The notes under the pieces were generated by a model. The model had not been told where the DNA came from, made no database searches, and saw only the letters and a program-made list of their open reading frames with translations. A program made the position numbers and the translations under genes. From positions 8,884,176-8,948,175 of the forward strand of contig JAMKCF010000008.1 of the NCBI GenBank assembly GCA_023634235.1: 64,000 nucleotides of DNA. Direction: 5' to 3'. The DNA comes from Pisaster brevispinus. Taxonomy: Eukaryota > Echinodermata > Asteroidea > Forcipulatida > Asteriidae. Positions 13,401-22,965 of the stretch are shown one piece after another. Each line of letters begins with the position of its first letter. Position 1 is the stretch's first letter.

Positions 13401-16004
13401 GGGAATTGTTATCGCCTAAAACAAAAAAAGACGACTGCTCGGTATTTACTTGAAATTTTTCTTGTAACACATTCTTAGCATTTTACATTAATGTTGTTCC
13501 CCCTGGCATTCAAATTTGAAAGGTGAGAAATTTTAACAGCGTTTTTCAGCCAACATCTTTTTTTTAAATAATTATCATTATCACAGACAAACTTCAGAAA
13601 AATTTCAATAATTTATTTGTTTGGCACCTTATTTTGGGTTTGCTGGTTTTTTGGAAGAAATTTAATTATGTGGTTATTGCAAAGTTGAAGAAGTGATACC
13701 GGAACTGGTCAATGATCTTAAACTAAAACTGGTCAAAGGACTGTATCACTCTTGTCAATGTCAGAGTGATGTTTATGAAATAAATATATCAAAATAAAAT
13801 GGTACTTACAGTCAGGTGAGTGCACCTATGGGCCAAGTTCCAGACACTTTACTCTTGATATTGTATAAGTTTCCTCCATATGGTATATCAACACTGAGAG
13901 ATCCATGCTGCTTCTTTTAAACATACATGATGGTGTACATCCACCACTGGCTATTGATTACTCAAGCATGACTCTCTCTCTCTGCTACTTCTTGAAGCAC
14001 GAGGGCAGGCTTTACATTTACATAAAATGTACATAATATTTGCATAAAATAGGACTCTAAAAATAAAAAATAAAAATTCTCACAACAGATCGTTCATTTG
14101 AGGTAAGACATCTTTCAGTAAATGAAAAATTAGTTGACAATTCATATCATAGAAACTTTTTAAGCCATGATTGTTAGTTAGATTCCGGGAATAAAAGTGA
14201 AATGCAGGATTTGTAGATATTTAAAAACGGTTAATTAATTTCACTCTGAAAAGTCACTGATATTTTTAAGAGATTTTAAATTTGCATCGGTATAGTGTGT
14301 TTTATGTGTAATATTCTTGTGAATATGCCCAAGTAATATGCCTGTGTTTTTGTTTTTGGGGTTTTCCCCCATACAGAACTCTGGTACTGATTGTACAGTG
14401 CTTAACACCGATATTTAACTTCATACAATTACAAACACAAAAACTCTTCAGAAAATGTTTCCCTCTTAAATACTGTCAAAATTAAGAAAATAGCATTTGA
14501 AGAATCCCCCTCAAATTATTACTCAGATTGCTTATTTTGACTGCATCAATCAACAAAAGCACATGAGTGTGCACAAAATCCCAACAAAGCATGAAAACTT
14601 GCTGGGGGTGTTTTGGGGAGATTTACGGGGGTCGTTGTTGTTTTTTGTGGGGATGGCCATCTTGTGGCCAACTGCACCCACCATGGACATTTTGGTACCA
14701 GCCACTTATGCCCACTACGGTCCCTAAATGGTTTAAATAAGAAATCTTTGGACTAAGATATTGATCTCTTGGGTTCCCTGGTGTTTTGGGACCCCTGTGA
14801 TATTCTGTTTTGTAAGGCTCGTTTGAAATAATTTCAACATTATCAGTATCACAAATATATTTTTGTGAAAATATATATAATATTTCAATTGATGTTGTTT
14901 TTTATTCCTCAGTTACTAAATCAAAATGTCCTTCCTACATCGGACAGTCAGGTATCGTTGTACAAGAGACAAGAAATGCATTTAAGATGATCACAAAGGC
15001 AAACTGTCTAAAAAGTGAGTACGAGTGCAGTGGATAATTGCAAATTTTCTGCACTTTGTGAAAACCAAAGATTATAGAGCGCCCAAGGGTAACTGAAGCT
15101 CTATCTATTGTTGGAATGTGTTATGGATGGATGCCATTTCAGCAAGTGATGTTTTGTTATGTCATTGATAGCAATGGTCATTGTCAGCACTGATCTATTT
15201 TTGTATCAATAAAGGGTCGCTTGCTGAAATGGCATCCAGTGTACATATCACATTTCAGCCGGTGTTCCCAATTTTTGCGTCTTTGGCGCTGTATAATCAT
15301 TGGTGATAATCTTGGAACAAACATGTACATGTATGCAGCTCAAACCAAAACCTAGAAAAGTAGATTAAGTGTTGTCTCAGAATTGTGTAGTTACCATTGA
15401 ACAATTAAAGCTAATGGGCTTAACAGCTTTATGTATTATTTGCATATGTGCAAAAAAAGAAAAAGGTTTATAAACAGGTTTTAAATTTATTTCACGCATA
15501 GTAGATTTCCAATAACAGATTTGTACCTTACTTTTAAGTCAACCATGTTGCAGGCTTGTGATATGTCAGGACTTTTTCTGATTTTAGGTTTTTTTCATGG
15601 ATCTTTCTTTGCCCTCATAATCTCTTTAAACCTCATAATCTCTCTAAATCTCATAATCTCTTTAAGTGGAGCTTTTAAGTTTTTAAACCTTCTAAAATCA
15701 AGAAATAAACTATAAGATCTTCTAAATTGTTCGGTCTTGAAAGTACATTGGTTTTATGTGAAGAACAAGACTTGCAGTCCATTTATCAGGAGTTGTTTTC
15801 TTATCTGTTCTCAGCCCTTAATGCTGTCATTTCTTATTGTTGTCATTTCTGTGCTTCTTTGTTTCAGTCATTCCCAAGGTGAGCACAGTGTTCACATTGT
15901 CGGTGGATGACCTTGTGGTGAACATCTATGGCACCCATCTCAGATACAGAGCTAGCGACAGAGCCAACAGGAAATTCAAATCCAAACCAACCATTGACTT
16001 ATAA
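7335..16004 (+). CDS. POP4: Ribonuclease P/MRP protein subunit p29 (POP4), whole gene, 6 exons
   Basis: The six exons join to 696 nt, coding for 231 residues plus TAA, close to the ~220 residues of vertebrate POP4. POP4/Rpp29 is a conserved protein subunit of nuclear RNase P, which removes 5' leaders from pre-tRNA, and of RNase MRP, which processes pre-rRNA; it acts in nucleus and nucleolus and binds the catalytic RNA through an Sm-like beta-barrel. In the sequence, residues ~1-60 are variable. A lysine/arginine-rich block follows (~64-85, including KKRSKRTRRKKA), then LYDIPPEQQKYE, a helix (PLHQLWLDYMRD), and the barrel core with KLLKCDLHGS, TKSKCPSYIG, GIVVQET and VIPKVSTVF-like blocks. The protein ends KFKSKPTIDL, the family's typical C-terminus. 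All introns are GT-AG and phases agree throughout. The ATG at 7335 was chosen because the exon opens there in a good context (caagATGG). The gene converges on the cyclase gene. Confidence 0.95.
7434..7990 (+). other. POP4 intron 1
   Basis: GT-AG intron of 557 bp. It is T-rich. Around 7765-7860 it holds a fragment ('tagaccccttgca' ... 'gagagttgtacgtggcacg') similar to one at about 20745-20820 in the opposite layout, probably a MITE remnant. Confidence 0.7.
7991..8208 (+). CDS. POP4: POP4 exon 2
   Basis: Acceptor ccgtag|GTCCCG, donor CAAAA|GTATGA, phase 0 in and 2 out. It encodes the basic, lysine-rich segment and the start of the PEQQKYE motif that leads into the conserved domain. Confidence 0.93.
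8209..8781 (+). other. POP4 intron 2
   Basis: GT-AG intron of 573 bp. At 8645-8725 it contains a minus-strand fragment of the tRNA-derived SINE found more fully at 39461-39645. Confidence 0.7.
8782..8856 (+). CDS. POP4: POP4 exon 3
   Basis: Acceptor aaacag|GTACGA, donor CAAAC|GTAAAT, phase 2 in and 2 out. It encodes YEMYEPLHQLWLDYMRD, matching the helix before the Sm-like barrel in POP4 proteins. Confidence 0.92.
9195..9760. repeat. Satellite of ~113-bp units, ~5 copies (POP4 intron 3)
   Basis: The block 'tcaaccctcctac' recurs at about 9195, 9306, 9423, 9533 and 9645 (spacing 110-117 bp). Each is followed by a 'ttgaatggta' segment and 'gatatcatgtggtgaatac' plus 'acagtacacagtcaac' variants. 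Divergence between units shows an old tandem array. It fills most of the 1061-bp intron 3 (8857-9917). Confidence 0.85.
9918..9982 (+). CDS. POP4: POP4 exon 4
   Basis: Acceptor ccacag|AGTTAA after a T-rich tract, donor ACAG|GTGAGT, phase 2 in and 1 out. It encodes VKPEHLHTKLLKCDLHGSII, the first conserved block of the barrel. Confidence 0.93.
10959..11128 (-). other. Antisense candidate exon of unknown gene
   Basis: An open segment of 170 bp lies between a possible acceptor (gtggtag|ATGG) and a strong donor (ACTGG|GTATGT). It reads as about 56 residues with mixed composition, including LFSWLRGLTLFYAS and DRPTPWIVTGSTF. I do not recognise the protein. No partner exon was found on the minus strand nearby. 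It may be a real exon, a relic, or chance; the composition looks protein-like, but the evidence is thin. Confidence 0.25.
11332..11420. mobile_element. Fragment of 'CAATTTCATAG' MITE family
   Basis: Starts 'gagccaatttcacggcactg' followed by 'cttatcg', resembling the ends of the MITE family seen at 17587-17910, 36872-37086, 44219-44357 and 54658-54925. Only one end is present. Confidence 0.4.
11790..11935 (-). repeat. tRNA-like SINE fragment (minus)
   Basis: On the minus strand it carries a B-box-like GGGTTCGAATCCCAATC preceded by GCTTAGTCATCAG. The outer part 'atttacccctgggtgatgag' is shared with the repeat at 61815-61985. It does not fold as a full functional tRNA in this reading. Confidence 0.55.
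12700..13078. mobile_element. MITE copy interrupted by a SINE
   Basis: Its outer parts ('ggacaagtccggcggtcct' on the left; 'attctggtcttgtaac' ... 'cgagccctga' on the right) match the element at 53697-54080. The middle (12834-12945) is a SINE copy absent from the other element, which shows nesting. Confidence 0.55.
12834..12945 (+). repeat. tRNA-derived SINE copy (plus), degraded
   Basis: Contains 'tagggctagacggtacagca' and 'ccggcacattaatcc', matching the better preserved SINE copies at 49063-49190 (plus) and 39461-39645 (minus). Confidence 0.6.
13199..13745. mobile_element. Inverted shorter copy of the TA-flanked transposon
   Basis: Ends 'tacattcgtttgactag' and 'aactggtcaaaggactgta' match the 5544-6608 element in opposite orientation. 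The interior blocks match too, without the nested insertion. Confidence 0.72.
14913..15014 (+). CDS. POP4: POP4 exon 5
   Basis: Acceptor ttcctcag|TTACTA, donor AAAA|GTGAGT, phase 1 in and 1 out. It encodes TKSKCPSYIGQSGIVVQE and FKMITK, the most conserved part of the family. Confidence 0.95.
15015..15867 (+). other. POP4 intron 5
   Basis: GT-AG intron of 853 bp containing a perfect 19-bp inverted repeat at 15128-15146 and 15220-15238. A polypyrimidine tract precedes the acceptor. Confidence 0.75.
15128..15238. repeat. Perfect 19-bp inverted repeat with 73-bp loop
   Basis: 'tggatgccatttcagcaag' at 15128-15146 is the exact reverse complement of 15220-15238. This is probably a very small foldback element; it could also form a hairpin in the POP4 pre-mRNA. 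Confidence 0.8.
15868..16004 (+). CDS. POP4: POP4 exon 6 (terminal)
   Basis: Acceptor tttcag|TCATTC, phase 1 in, TAA at 16002-16004. It encodes IPKVSTVFTLSVDDLVVNIY and the conserved tail KFKSKPTIDL. Confidence 0.94.
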
Positions 16005-16237
16005 CCCTAGGGCGTCATCACTGTGACCTCCATGTTGTCAAACAGCTAGATTGTCCCATAAGGCATGTTTTCAACTCCTGTCTGGAAAGCCTGCCCAGCC
16101 AGACAGTCTCTTTGGATGCCTAGGATCAATCTCATTATCCCTGTAAGTAGAAATTTTCTGCTTACGGATCGATCCTTTGCACCACTCTTTACCTTCAGGA
16201 AATCAAAAAGGCACGCTAGCTTGCTGGTAGTCTGTGT

Positions 16238-16304
16238 CCCAAGATGCCAGTGATTGATAATGGATAGCGTTACACCATCCGCTATCGATCACCGACGTTT
16301 TGGG
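16238..16304 (+). other. Inverted repeat in the likely POP4 3'UTR
   Basis: 'cccaagatgccagtgattgat' pairs imperfectly with 'cgctatcgatcaccgacgttttggg' (the latter at 16280-16304) with a short loop and a bulge. It could fold as a hairpin in the transcript. Confidence 0.4.
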
Positions 16305-16476
16305 CCAAGACTAGCTTGCTGGTGGTTCTTGTATGCAGATGAGTGATGGAACAATGCAAATCCGTTGAATGGGCACACATGCCATCATATTTTCTTGACT
16401 TTCTTACAGTTTTGTTTATGCATATGTTCTGCTAAAGTAACCCCATAATTTTGCTTACCAGTTAACAGCTTTATGA

Positions 16477-16482
16477 AATAAA
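16477..16482 (+). promoter_or_regulatory. Candidate POP4 polyadenylation signal
   Basis: AATAAA about 470 bp past the stop, inside 'cagctttatgaaataaagcc', which looks like one end of the local MITE family. A second AATAAA lies at 16593-16598. Either could be used. Confidence 0.45.
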
Positions 16483-17066
16483 GCCCTGATGGCATTGCTA
16501 ACTCAAAAATCTCTTGAGACACAGTTTGCCGTGCTGGAGGTCCCCCCCCCCCCCCCTGACTTCCTCAGGAGATATCAGGATCATGCAACCGTAATAAAGT
16601 ACAGACAAAAAAACAGGTGTTTTTTTTTTTTCATTTTGTTCTTTTATTGCTAAAATTTGCATAGAAAACAAAGTCAATTAAATGGTGATATCGTAATGAA
16701 TATTAAGAGACGGTTGTCCATGCGTGTGATTTAATACAATACTTGGTGTTGTTAAAATGTTAATGCTTTTTAACTACGAGTCTACTGCTATTCTCATGCA
16801 GGGGAGATAACCCAAATAAGTGTTAATTACAAAAAAAACTGTAAAATACTGAAAAGGGCTGATTCATCAAGCCCTGCCCAATAATATTGACCAATCACAG
16901 CTGTTGCTTAACCAAGATGCGCAAAGAGTCAAACATTTGTGTGGATACATGGAGGAGTCAGCCAGAAGTAGCCAAAACTTTGTGCAAACGGCATACATGT
17001 GTGTGTGATGTCATGACTGACCCTCAGGCTAGACTGTTAACCATGTAGGTAGCAGGTGGGCCTTAA

Positions 17067-17358
17067 CACGTTGACTGCCGGTCATAGATTCGTAGGGCGT
17101 TCCCATTTGCCAAGTGTGGTGCACATGCGCGCATACCAACAGCAAAAACACTCCAAAAAAATAATTTGAACATACAAATTCTAAGGATGTAAAATTGTAT
17201 GTCCTCACCACTGCCAGAAGCATATTTGTTGCGTTCTCAGTGATGCCAGTGTATTCAATTAACAATACAAAACCTTTCATTCTCTACGAGTATACTCGTA
17301 GTGGCAGAATCTGTTACACCTGTTACTACGAATGTACTCGTAGGCGGCAGTCAACGTG
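17067..17358. mobile_element. piggyBac-type MITE with TTAA target duplication
   Basis: Perfect 14-bp terminal inverted repeats, CACGTTGACTGCCG (17067-17080) and its complement (17345-17358), are flanked on both sides by TTAA (17063-17066 and 17359-17362). TTAA duplication with such ends is diagnostic of the piggyBac superfamily. At 292 bp with no transposase it is non-autonomous. The inside has subterminal repeats of the tacgag/ctcgta type near the right end. Confidence 0.9.
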
Positions 17359-17586
17359 TTAAGGAATTGGCCTACTGTGTCACTGGAAAGAGGACTGTTT
17401 TTTAACATTTCTTTTACCTTTTCCTCCTTAGCATTTGAAGTTGGAACAATCTTGAAAGTCAATCAAAAGCCATCAGCAAATGGTTGACTCGATTACTTAA
17501 TGAAGATAATTTGACCACTTTTAAGGAAAACATGTCTGATTTGGCAGTGCAGTATCACTTGACATGCTTTGGCATGACCTTCTAAC

Positions 17587-17912
17587 CAGGGCCCAATTTC
17601 ATAGCTCTGCTTACAGTCACCATTCTCCATTTACAGGTTCTGTGACAAGATTTCCATGCACTCCAAAATACCTTGCTTGCCTATAAAGCTTACGTTAAAC
17701 ATAGCTTTATCTGATAACTAAAGCAATGGCCCCAACTACATTGAGATGCTTAAACAGAAAATACTGCTAATAAACTTTCTTTGTTCAAACCCCAATTAAC
17801 AAACTGTCTGCTTAACAAAAGTGAGCAGGATACCTGTCAATGGCTGGTCACCTTATTCTGTAAAGCGGAACTTGTTGAGCTTCGCAGCTCTATGAAATAG
17901 GGCCTTGGTTAT
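17587..17912. mobile_element. MITE, 'CAATTTCATAG' family
   Basis: Starts 'agggcccaatttcatagctc' and ends 'gcagctctatgaaatagggc'; these are inverted repeats. About 325 bp, non-coding. Relatives lie at 36872-37086, 44219-44357 and 54658-54925. Confidence 0.7.
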
Positions 17913-18669
17913 GCTTACAATAAGCAGAGCCATGAAATGTCACATATATTTCAAAGGTCAAAGTGCGGGCTGGCACCAGTGATAAACAGAAGCCTACATG
18001 GCAAAAACTGGATGGATTTTTCTATTATGATTTATGTAACATCTATCAAAAGTGCCGTTAAATGACATTTAGGTTTAATTATTTACTAGCTTTAATGTCA
18101 GCACTGGAGCTAGAAGTAGCAAAAAAGTCTGCATGTGCAACCAATGTGCAGGCATGACACATCTACTTACTTACCAACAGAGTTCTGTATTTAACAATGG
18201 AGAACATTGCACAGTTATGCACAAGTTAATGGTCCTTTATAACAACCAAGGTCACAATATGTATTCAAATGAGTGCAAATTTCAAGTGGTTAGTATTTAT
18301 GTACAGAAATTTCATTCTTAAGCTGGTGACCACAGCAGCAACATATATTGTTATTAGTGGGGAGTTATTCTTGAGGGAACCATGGAATACATTTGTGCGT
18401 AAGGCTTTGTCCGAATTAAGTGACTTTGGCTGCACTTGTGGTCGTTAGCTGCAATGACAATGTTGGAGAATAAGACTTGATTGCGTTCTGGCCGTAGCCA
18501 CTGTTGAAGCCATCGATTTGGACACAGCTCAAACTATTTGACACCAAGTGCATTAATAATAATATTGTATCACAATTTTGTTCCTACGTAACAGCTTTTT
18601 GTAAAATGTCAGGTCGCTTAAATAAGCTATTTAAATATGTGATTTGAGGCATTGCATGGTGGACTATTG

Positions 18670-19193
18670 ATATATTTAGGTTGCGGTAACACCATGTTAT
18701 TATATCTACTTTGTTGGGTAGAATTGTTTTTATAAGAACTGGTCCTGCTGTTTATGTATATGGACTCCTTATGATGATTGGAGCAGGCTGGTCACTGCTG
18801 TGGAGTAGATTGGGATACTGGGAGACTAGTACCTAGTTCTGATAAGAACTTGTCTTGCTATCTATGGACTCCTGACGTTGACTAGAGCAGGCTAGTCAAA
18901 ACATTGAGACCAGTATATCTCACTCAGTGGCATTGAAGATAATTACAAGAAGTCCCTAGATCTGTTAAGCGAAATAAGAATTCCCCTGATTTCTTTAGAT
19001 TTACTCCGGATTAGATGATAAACAGCAGGACAAGTTCTTGCACCAAATAGGTGGTTCCCATGTTTCCCAATCTACTCCACAACAGTGACTAGTCCAGAGA
19101 TCGTAGATAAGAGCAGGACAAGTTCTTATTGAAACAATTCTGCATGGCAAAGTAGATATTATCAAGAAATGGTGTTACTGCAAACTGAATATA
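18670..19193. mobile_element. Foldback element with ~150-bp imperfect arms
   Basis: The left arm begins 'aggttgcggtaacaccatg' and the right arm ends 'ggtgttactgcaaac'. Inward, 'ctgtggagtagattggga' on the left pairs with 'tcccaatctactccacaac' on the right, and the 'aagaactggtcctgctg' block pairs with 'gagcaggacaagttctta'. No coding capacity. Confidence 0.75.
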
Positions 19194-20544
19194 CTACTAA
19201 AACTAGTAATGAAGTCACAGTTTAAATGCAATGAAAAAACAGTAGCAGGGAACCAGTTACAAAGAATACATGTTACATTCTGACTCGTGCCCCTTTTTTT
19301 CCCAAGTCAAAACAAGATCTGTGCTAAAAAACTGGTTTGGGACATTGGTATGTGGGTAATTCCTAATAATTTGAGAACTTGTCTAAAAAGCACACGCTAA
19401 ATCGTACTTTGCAAAAACACCAACAACCTCCTCACTACTTGTTTTTAAGAGTTTGTTGTTCTCTAATATATAATTATTTACATTTGTTTATTATTGTGTA
19501 TCAATGCCAACATTTTTGCATTCTATGTATTTTACATAATTTCAATGTTACAAGTTTTACAATCGGCTCCTTACACGATAGACTGGTCCCCTGTCTTTAT
19601 CCGCAGGGATAAAGATGGGCACTTGTTCTACAGACCCGATGATTTAATTGGATACAAAAATTTCTTTGGATAAACGTGCAGTGACGTAGGCTTTCCAGAC
19701 CTGTGTTATGATTGGTCTGCTCCGAAGTGACGTGTTTGTCAGCTACACCATCAGCAGGAACTTTTCTACTGTCTGCATCACACAACTGCCGGGATCATTG
19801 GACATGTACCTTTGATCCACTTGTGCCTCCCAAACGTCCAGGCTTCGTTTGATGTTGGAAACAACATACAAGTTGTACACTGCTACAAAATTGGTGACAG
19901 AGCCGGAGCCCAAGCCGAGGTTTGAAAAAAGGCCATGTTTGTTGGGTTTCCTGTATTACTTGTACAATCACATCACAGGTTACCAATACAAGAATGGGGC
20001 CAGCCTATTTCTCCTGCCAGACTAATTTTAAGTGCAGTAATAAACCAGTAAAGTTTTATCCAATCAGTGTTGCCCTTAACCTGAAACGGAAGACAAACAT
20101 GCATGGCAAGAAAGGATCATTGTACAAACATTTCTGCTTTTAAAAAAATGAATCAAAATTGTTATAATTACAGCTTACCTATGATGTATGGTCTTAAATG
20201 TTTCCTGTCAAATGATTCAGTCAGAGTCTCTATGTCAAAAAACATTTCCTAGTCATTTTCACATTTAAATATCTTGCCTATAACACATAGGGGATGTATG
20301 GTAATATGTATTTGGTATCTGAAAGCTTCAAATATTTCCTTAAATATTAAATTACTTTATAAAATTGGCAAAAACATGCATTAAAAGTATGACATTTTTG
20401 GTTGTCTCAAGGATACAGATGTGGATAGATATGAGTGACGCAGAAACAATGAATGTATTAAATATTAAACAAGAGGCAAAACTGTATATGATGTTGTGAT
20501 AGAGTCACTTGTGAAGCCCAGAGACCAAGAAGTCCAAGGCTGGA

Positions 20545-20722
20545 GACAAACCCATAACCATGCTAGGGAAACCATTGACCCCTATGGTGGGATTTCTACC
20601 TAGTATCGTTCTAGGAAATCATTGACATCTGTAGTTGGACTTGAACCCATAACCATGCTAGGGAAACCATTGACCCCTATGGTGGGATTTGTACCCATGA
20701 CCATTCTATAGGAAACCATTCT
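20545..20722. repeat. Tandem repeat of ~50-bp units, ~3.5 copies
   Basis: The block 'acccataaccatgctaggga' plus 'aaccattgacccctatggtg' recurs with a period near 50 bp (full copies at about 20549 and 20648, diverged copies between and after). Confidence 0.75.
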
Positions 20723-22724
20723 AAGTATACAGTGATTATCGTACATAGACCCCTTACATTGGCCGCCATCGCTGACATCCAATAATGGAAACGTGCACGC
20801 GCCACGCACAACTCTCAGCTACTGATAGTTCTTCATTGACCACAGTGAGGATGTTGTTTGGGTCTTGCAAAATCATATGCACATGATCTATTTGTGAAGG
20901 GCAACAATTATACCAACATCATTGTTAAAATACAGCAATGTAGCATGTCTACCCATTTGCGTGATTTGTTCTGTAAATTTCTAAAGTCAATCACAAAAAA
21001 GCCCAACATCAGCACACTTAATTGTTTTGTTCATCCGTAGGCCTATGGTCTCTTGTTAATAACAAGCGAACAAAATCAGTTCAAAACTTGTCCACATTTA
21101 AACACTTGTTTATAGATGCAGGGCCGATATCATACCACCCTTAAGTACGAACATTTGCTAAACACAGACAAAAAATCAAGCTTAGTACAAATGGATTTCC
21201 AAACAAAAAGAATGTGCAAAGTACATTTCTCAGCGCTGGTTCCCTGCAACCTTTTGCTTAATGACATTAAGCCCTGGTAACTTCGTTGTCACATGCACAT
21301 CATAGTTGTGTACATATGATTGTCAAACTTTAAAATGGATAGAAAATTTTTAGCTGTCGGACTCCAGGTCAAACTACTTGGACATTGTTATGTCTTAGGT
21401 AGTTGTCATTCCCAGCAATGAGTGTTAACATGGACACCAGAATTCAACTCAGTATGTTTCTGATCAAGAGTTTTGACTGTTGGATTGTGTGGCTATGGCC
21501 GTTGCTAAGGATGTTGCTAAGGGCAGCCAATGCTTCGAAGCATGTTAAAGTGTTGACGCAGCTGCAGTTGCAGCCACAACTGCTAACAAACAGCCATATG
21601 CTGACAAACACTGGCATTTGAGTTTCTGTGTGCGTTTGATGGTATTTATGTCAACACGCCACGTGTGGTGAGGTACTGAGGGTTCCGCATACACGGGCAA
21701 CTGTTTCGCTGAGTCCCTGTGGTCATCAGGGATGCCAGACAAGATTTTGTAAAGACGTATTATATTGCATTGTTATGAGGCCTTTTATTTCTCTTTGGGA
21801 TGCCATCTGATCAACCAGGATACCGTCTGGCAATTACATGGTTTTCCAGTGGTCTGATTGTGCTTCAGCAAAAAAACTATGAGCTGTTAAAATCTGCAAC
21901 GGTTTTGTGAGAAAACGTCGTAAGGATGACCAAATGGAGTTTCACTGACAAAACAAAACATAGGTTACTTTTTGACTGAAAATAATCCCGTACGGGGACT
22001 GCAAAAAGGATTATTAATCCCAGAAGCAAACAGGGTAAGTCACTTTACAAGTTAAGTTATGTGGTAAATAAGATGTGCTAGTTTGAAAAATTTATTTTGC
22101 TGAAAGACCTCTCAAATTAAAGTACAAAATCAAATAATTTTTTTTTTTTTTAATCACTTGCAGATATGATCCATTTTAGAGCATTCTCCTGATGACAGAC
22201 ACAGCATACTGTTTGAAAACGTTGAGTGAACCTTCGGTTCTTCTCAGAACCACACACTCAATAAAAAGATTTTATACATGACGTCAGCACAATAAAACCT
22301 CTATCTGATAAAAAGTTCTGGGTTAGGTTCTGCAAGTTGCCAATTGCATTTTGAAACATTTCGAGCTAGTGATGGTAAGAAATTCTGGTAACTCAATATC
22401 AACTTCATCAGTAGGTGAACAAAAAGAAGGAGATAAAAATCACTTTTGGAGGACATGCTTGACCTTGGAAGCTTACAAATCAATCATCAATTATCAACCA
22501 AGAACAACAGTTGAATAAATGTTTTGTACAAGAAGTCTTTGGCACATGCAATCTCATGCATACTCCTAAGGGAATTTAAACCTTGATAAGGATCACATAA
22601 GCAGTTGAAACTTCACAGGAAAACTAGACTTGGCTCAAGTCTGACCATGCTTGGTTCAACACCTCTGTACAGCTCTGTTTCCTTTTCACAATGCATGTCT
22701 TCGTGTGCCAGTTCCATGCCATTT

Positions 22725-22965
22725 TTAAGCGGCTTAACGTTTCAACCCTAGCAGAGTCTTTCTCAAAGACTGAAGATTCTGACAGTTTATAGTTAGCCTT
22801 AGAGAAAGGCTCTTGCAAGGTCGAAATCTCAGGCTATTAACGAGGTTTGCACTTATACCGCAGAAAGTGGTGGTTGGGGAGCTGTCTAAAACAACTAGAT
22901 CTTTCTCAAAGACTAAAGACTCTGACAGTTTAAAAGACTCTGCTATGGTCGAAAGCTAAGTCTTA
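22725..22965. repeat. Imperfectly duplicated segment
   Basis: The word 'tctttctcaaagact' followed by 'gaagattctgacagttta' or 'aaagactctgacagttta' occurs twice about 150 bp apart, with 'agagtctt'/'aagactct' words in both orientations. Probably a decayed repeat. Confidence 0.45.

Larger units (their letters stand above)
9983..14912 (+). other. POP4 intron 4
   Basis: GT-AG intron of 4930 bp. It contains an antisense open segment at 10959-11128, SINE and MITE fragments at 11332-11420, 11790-11935 and 12700-13075, and the TA-flanked element at 13199-13745. The remainder is AT-rich sequence with no recognised gene. Confidence 0.7.
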
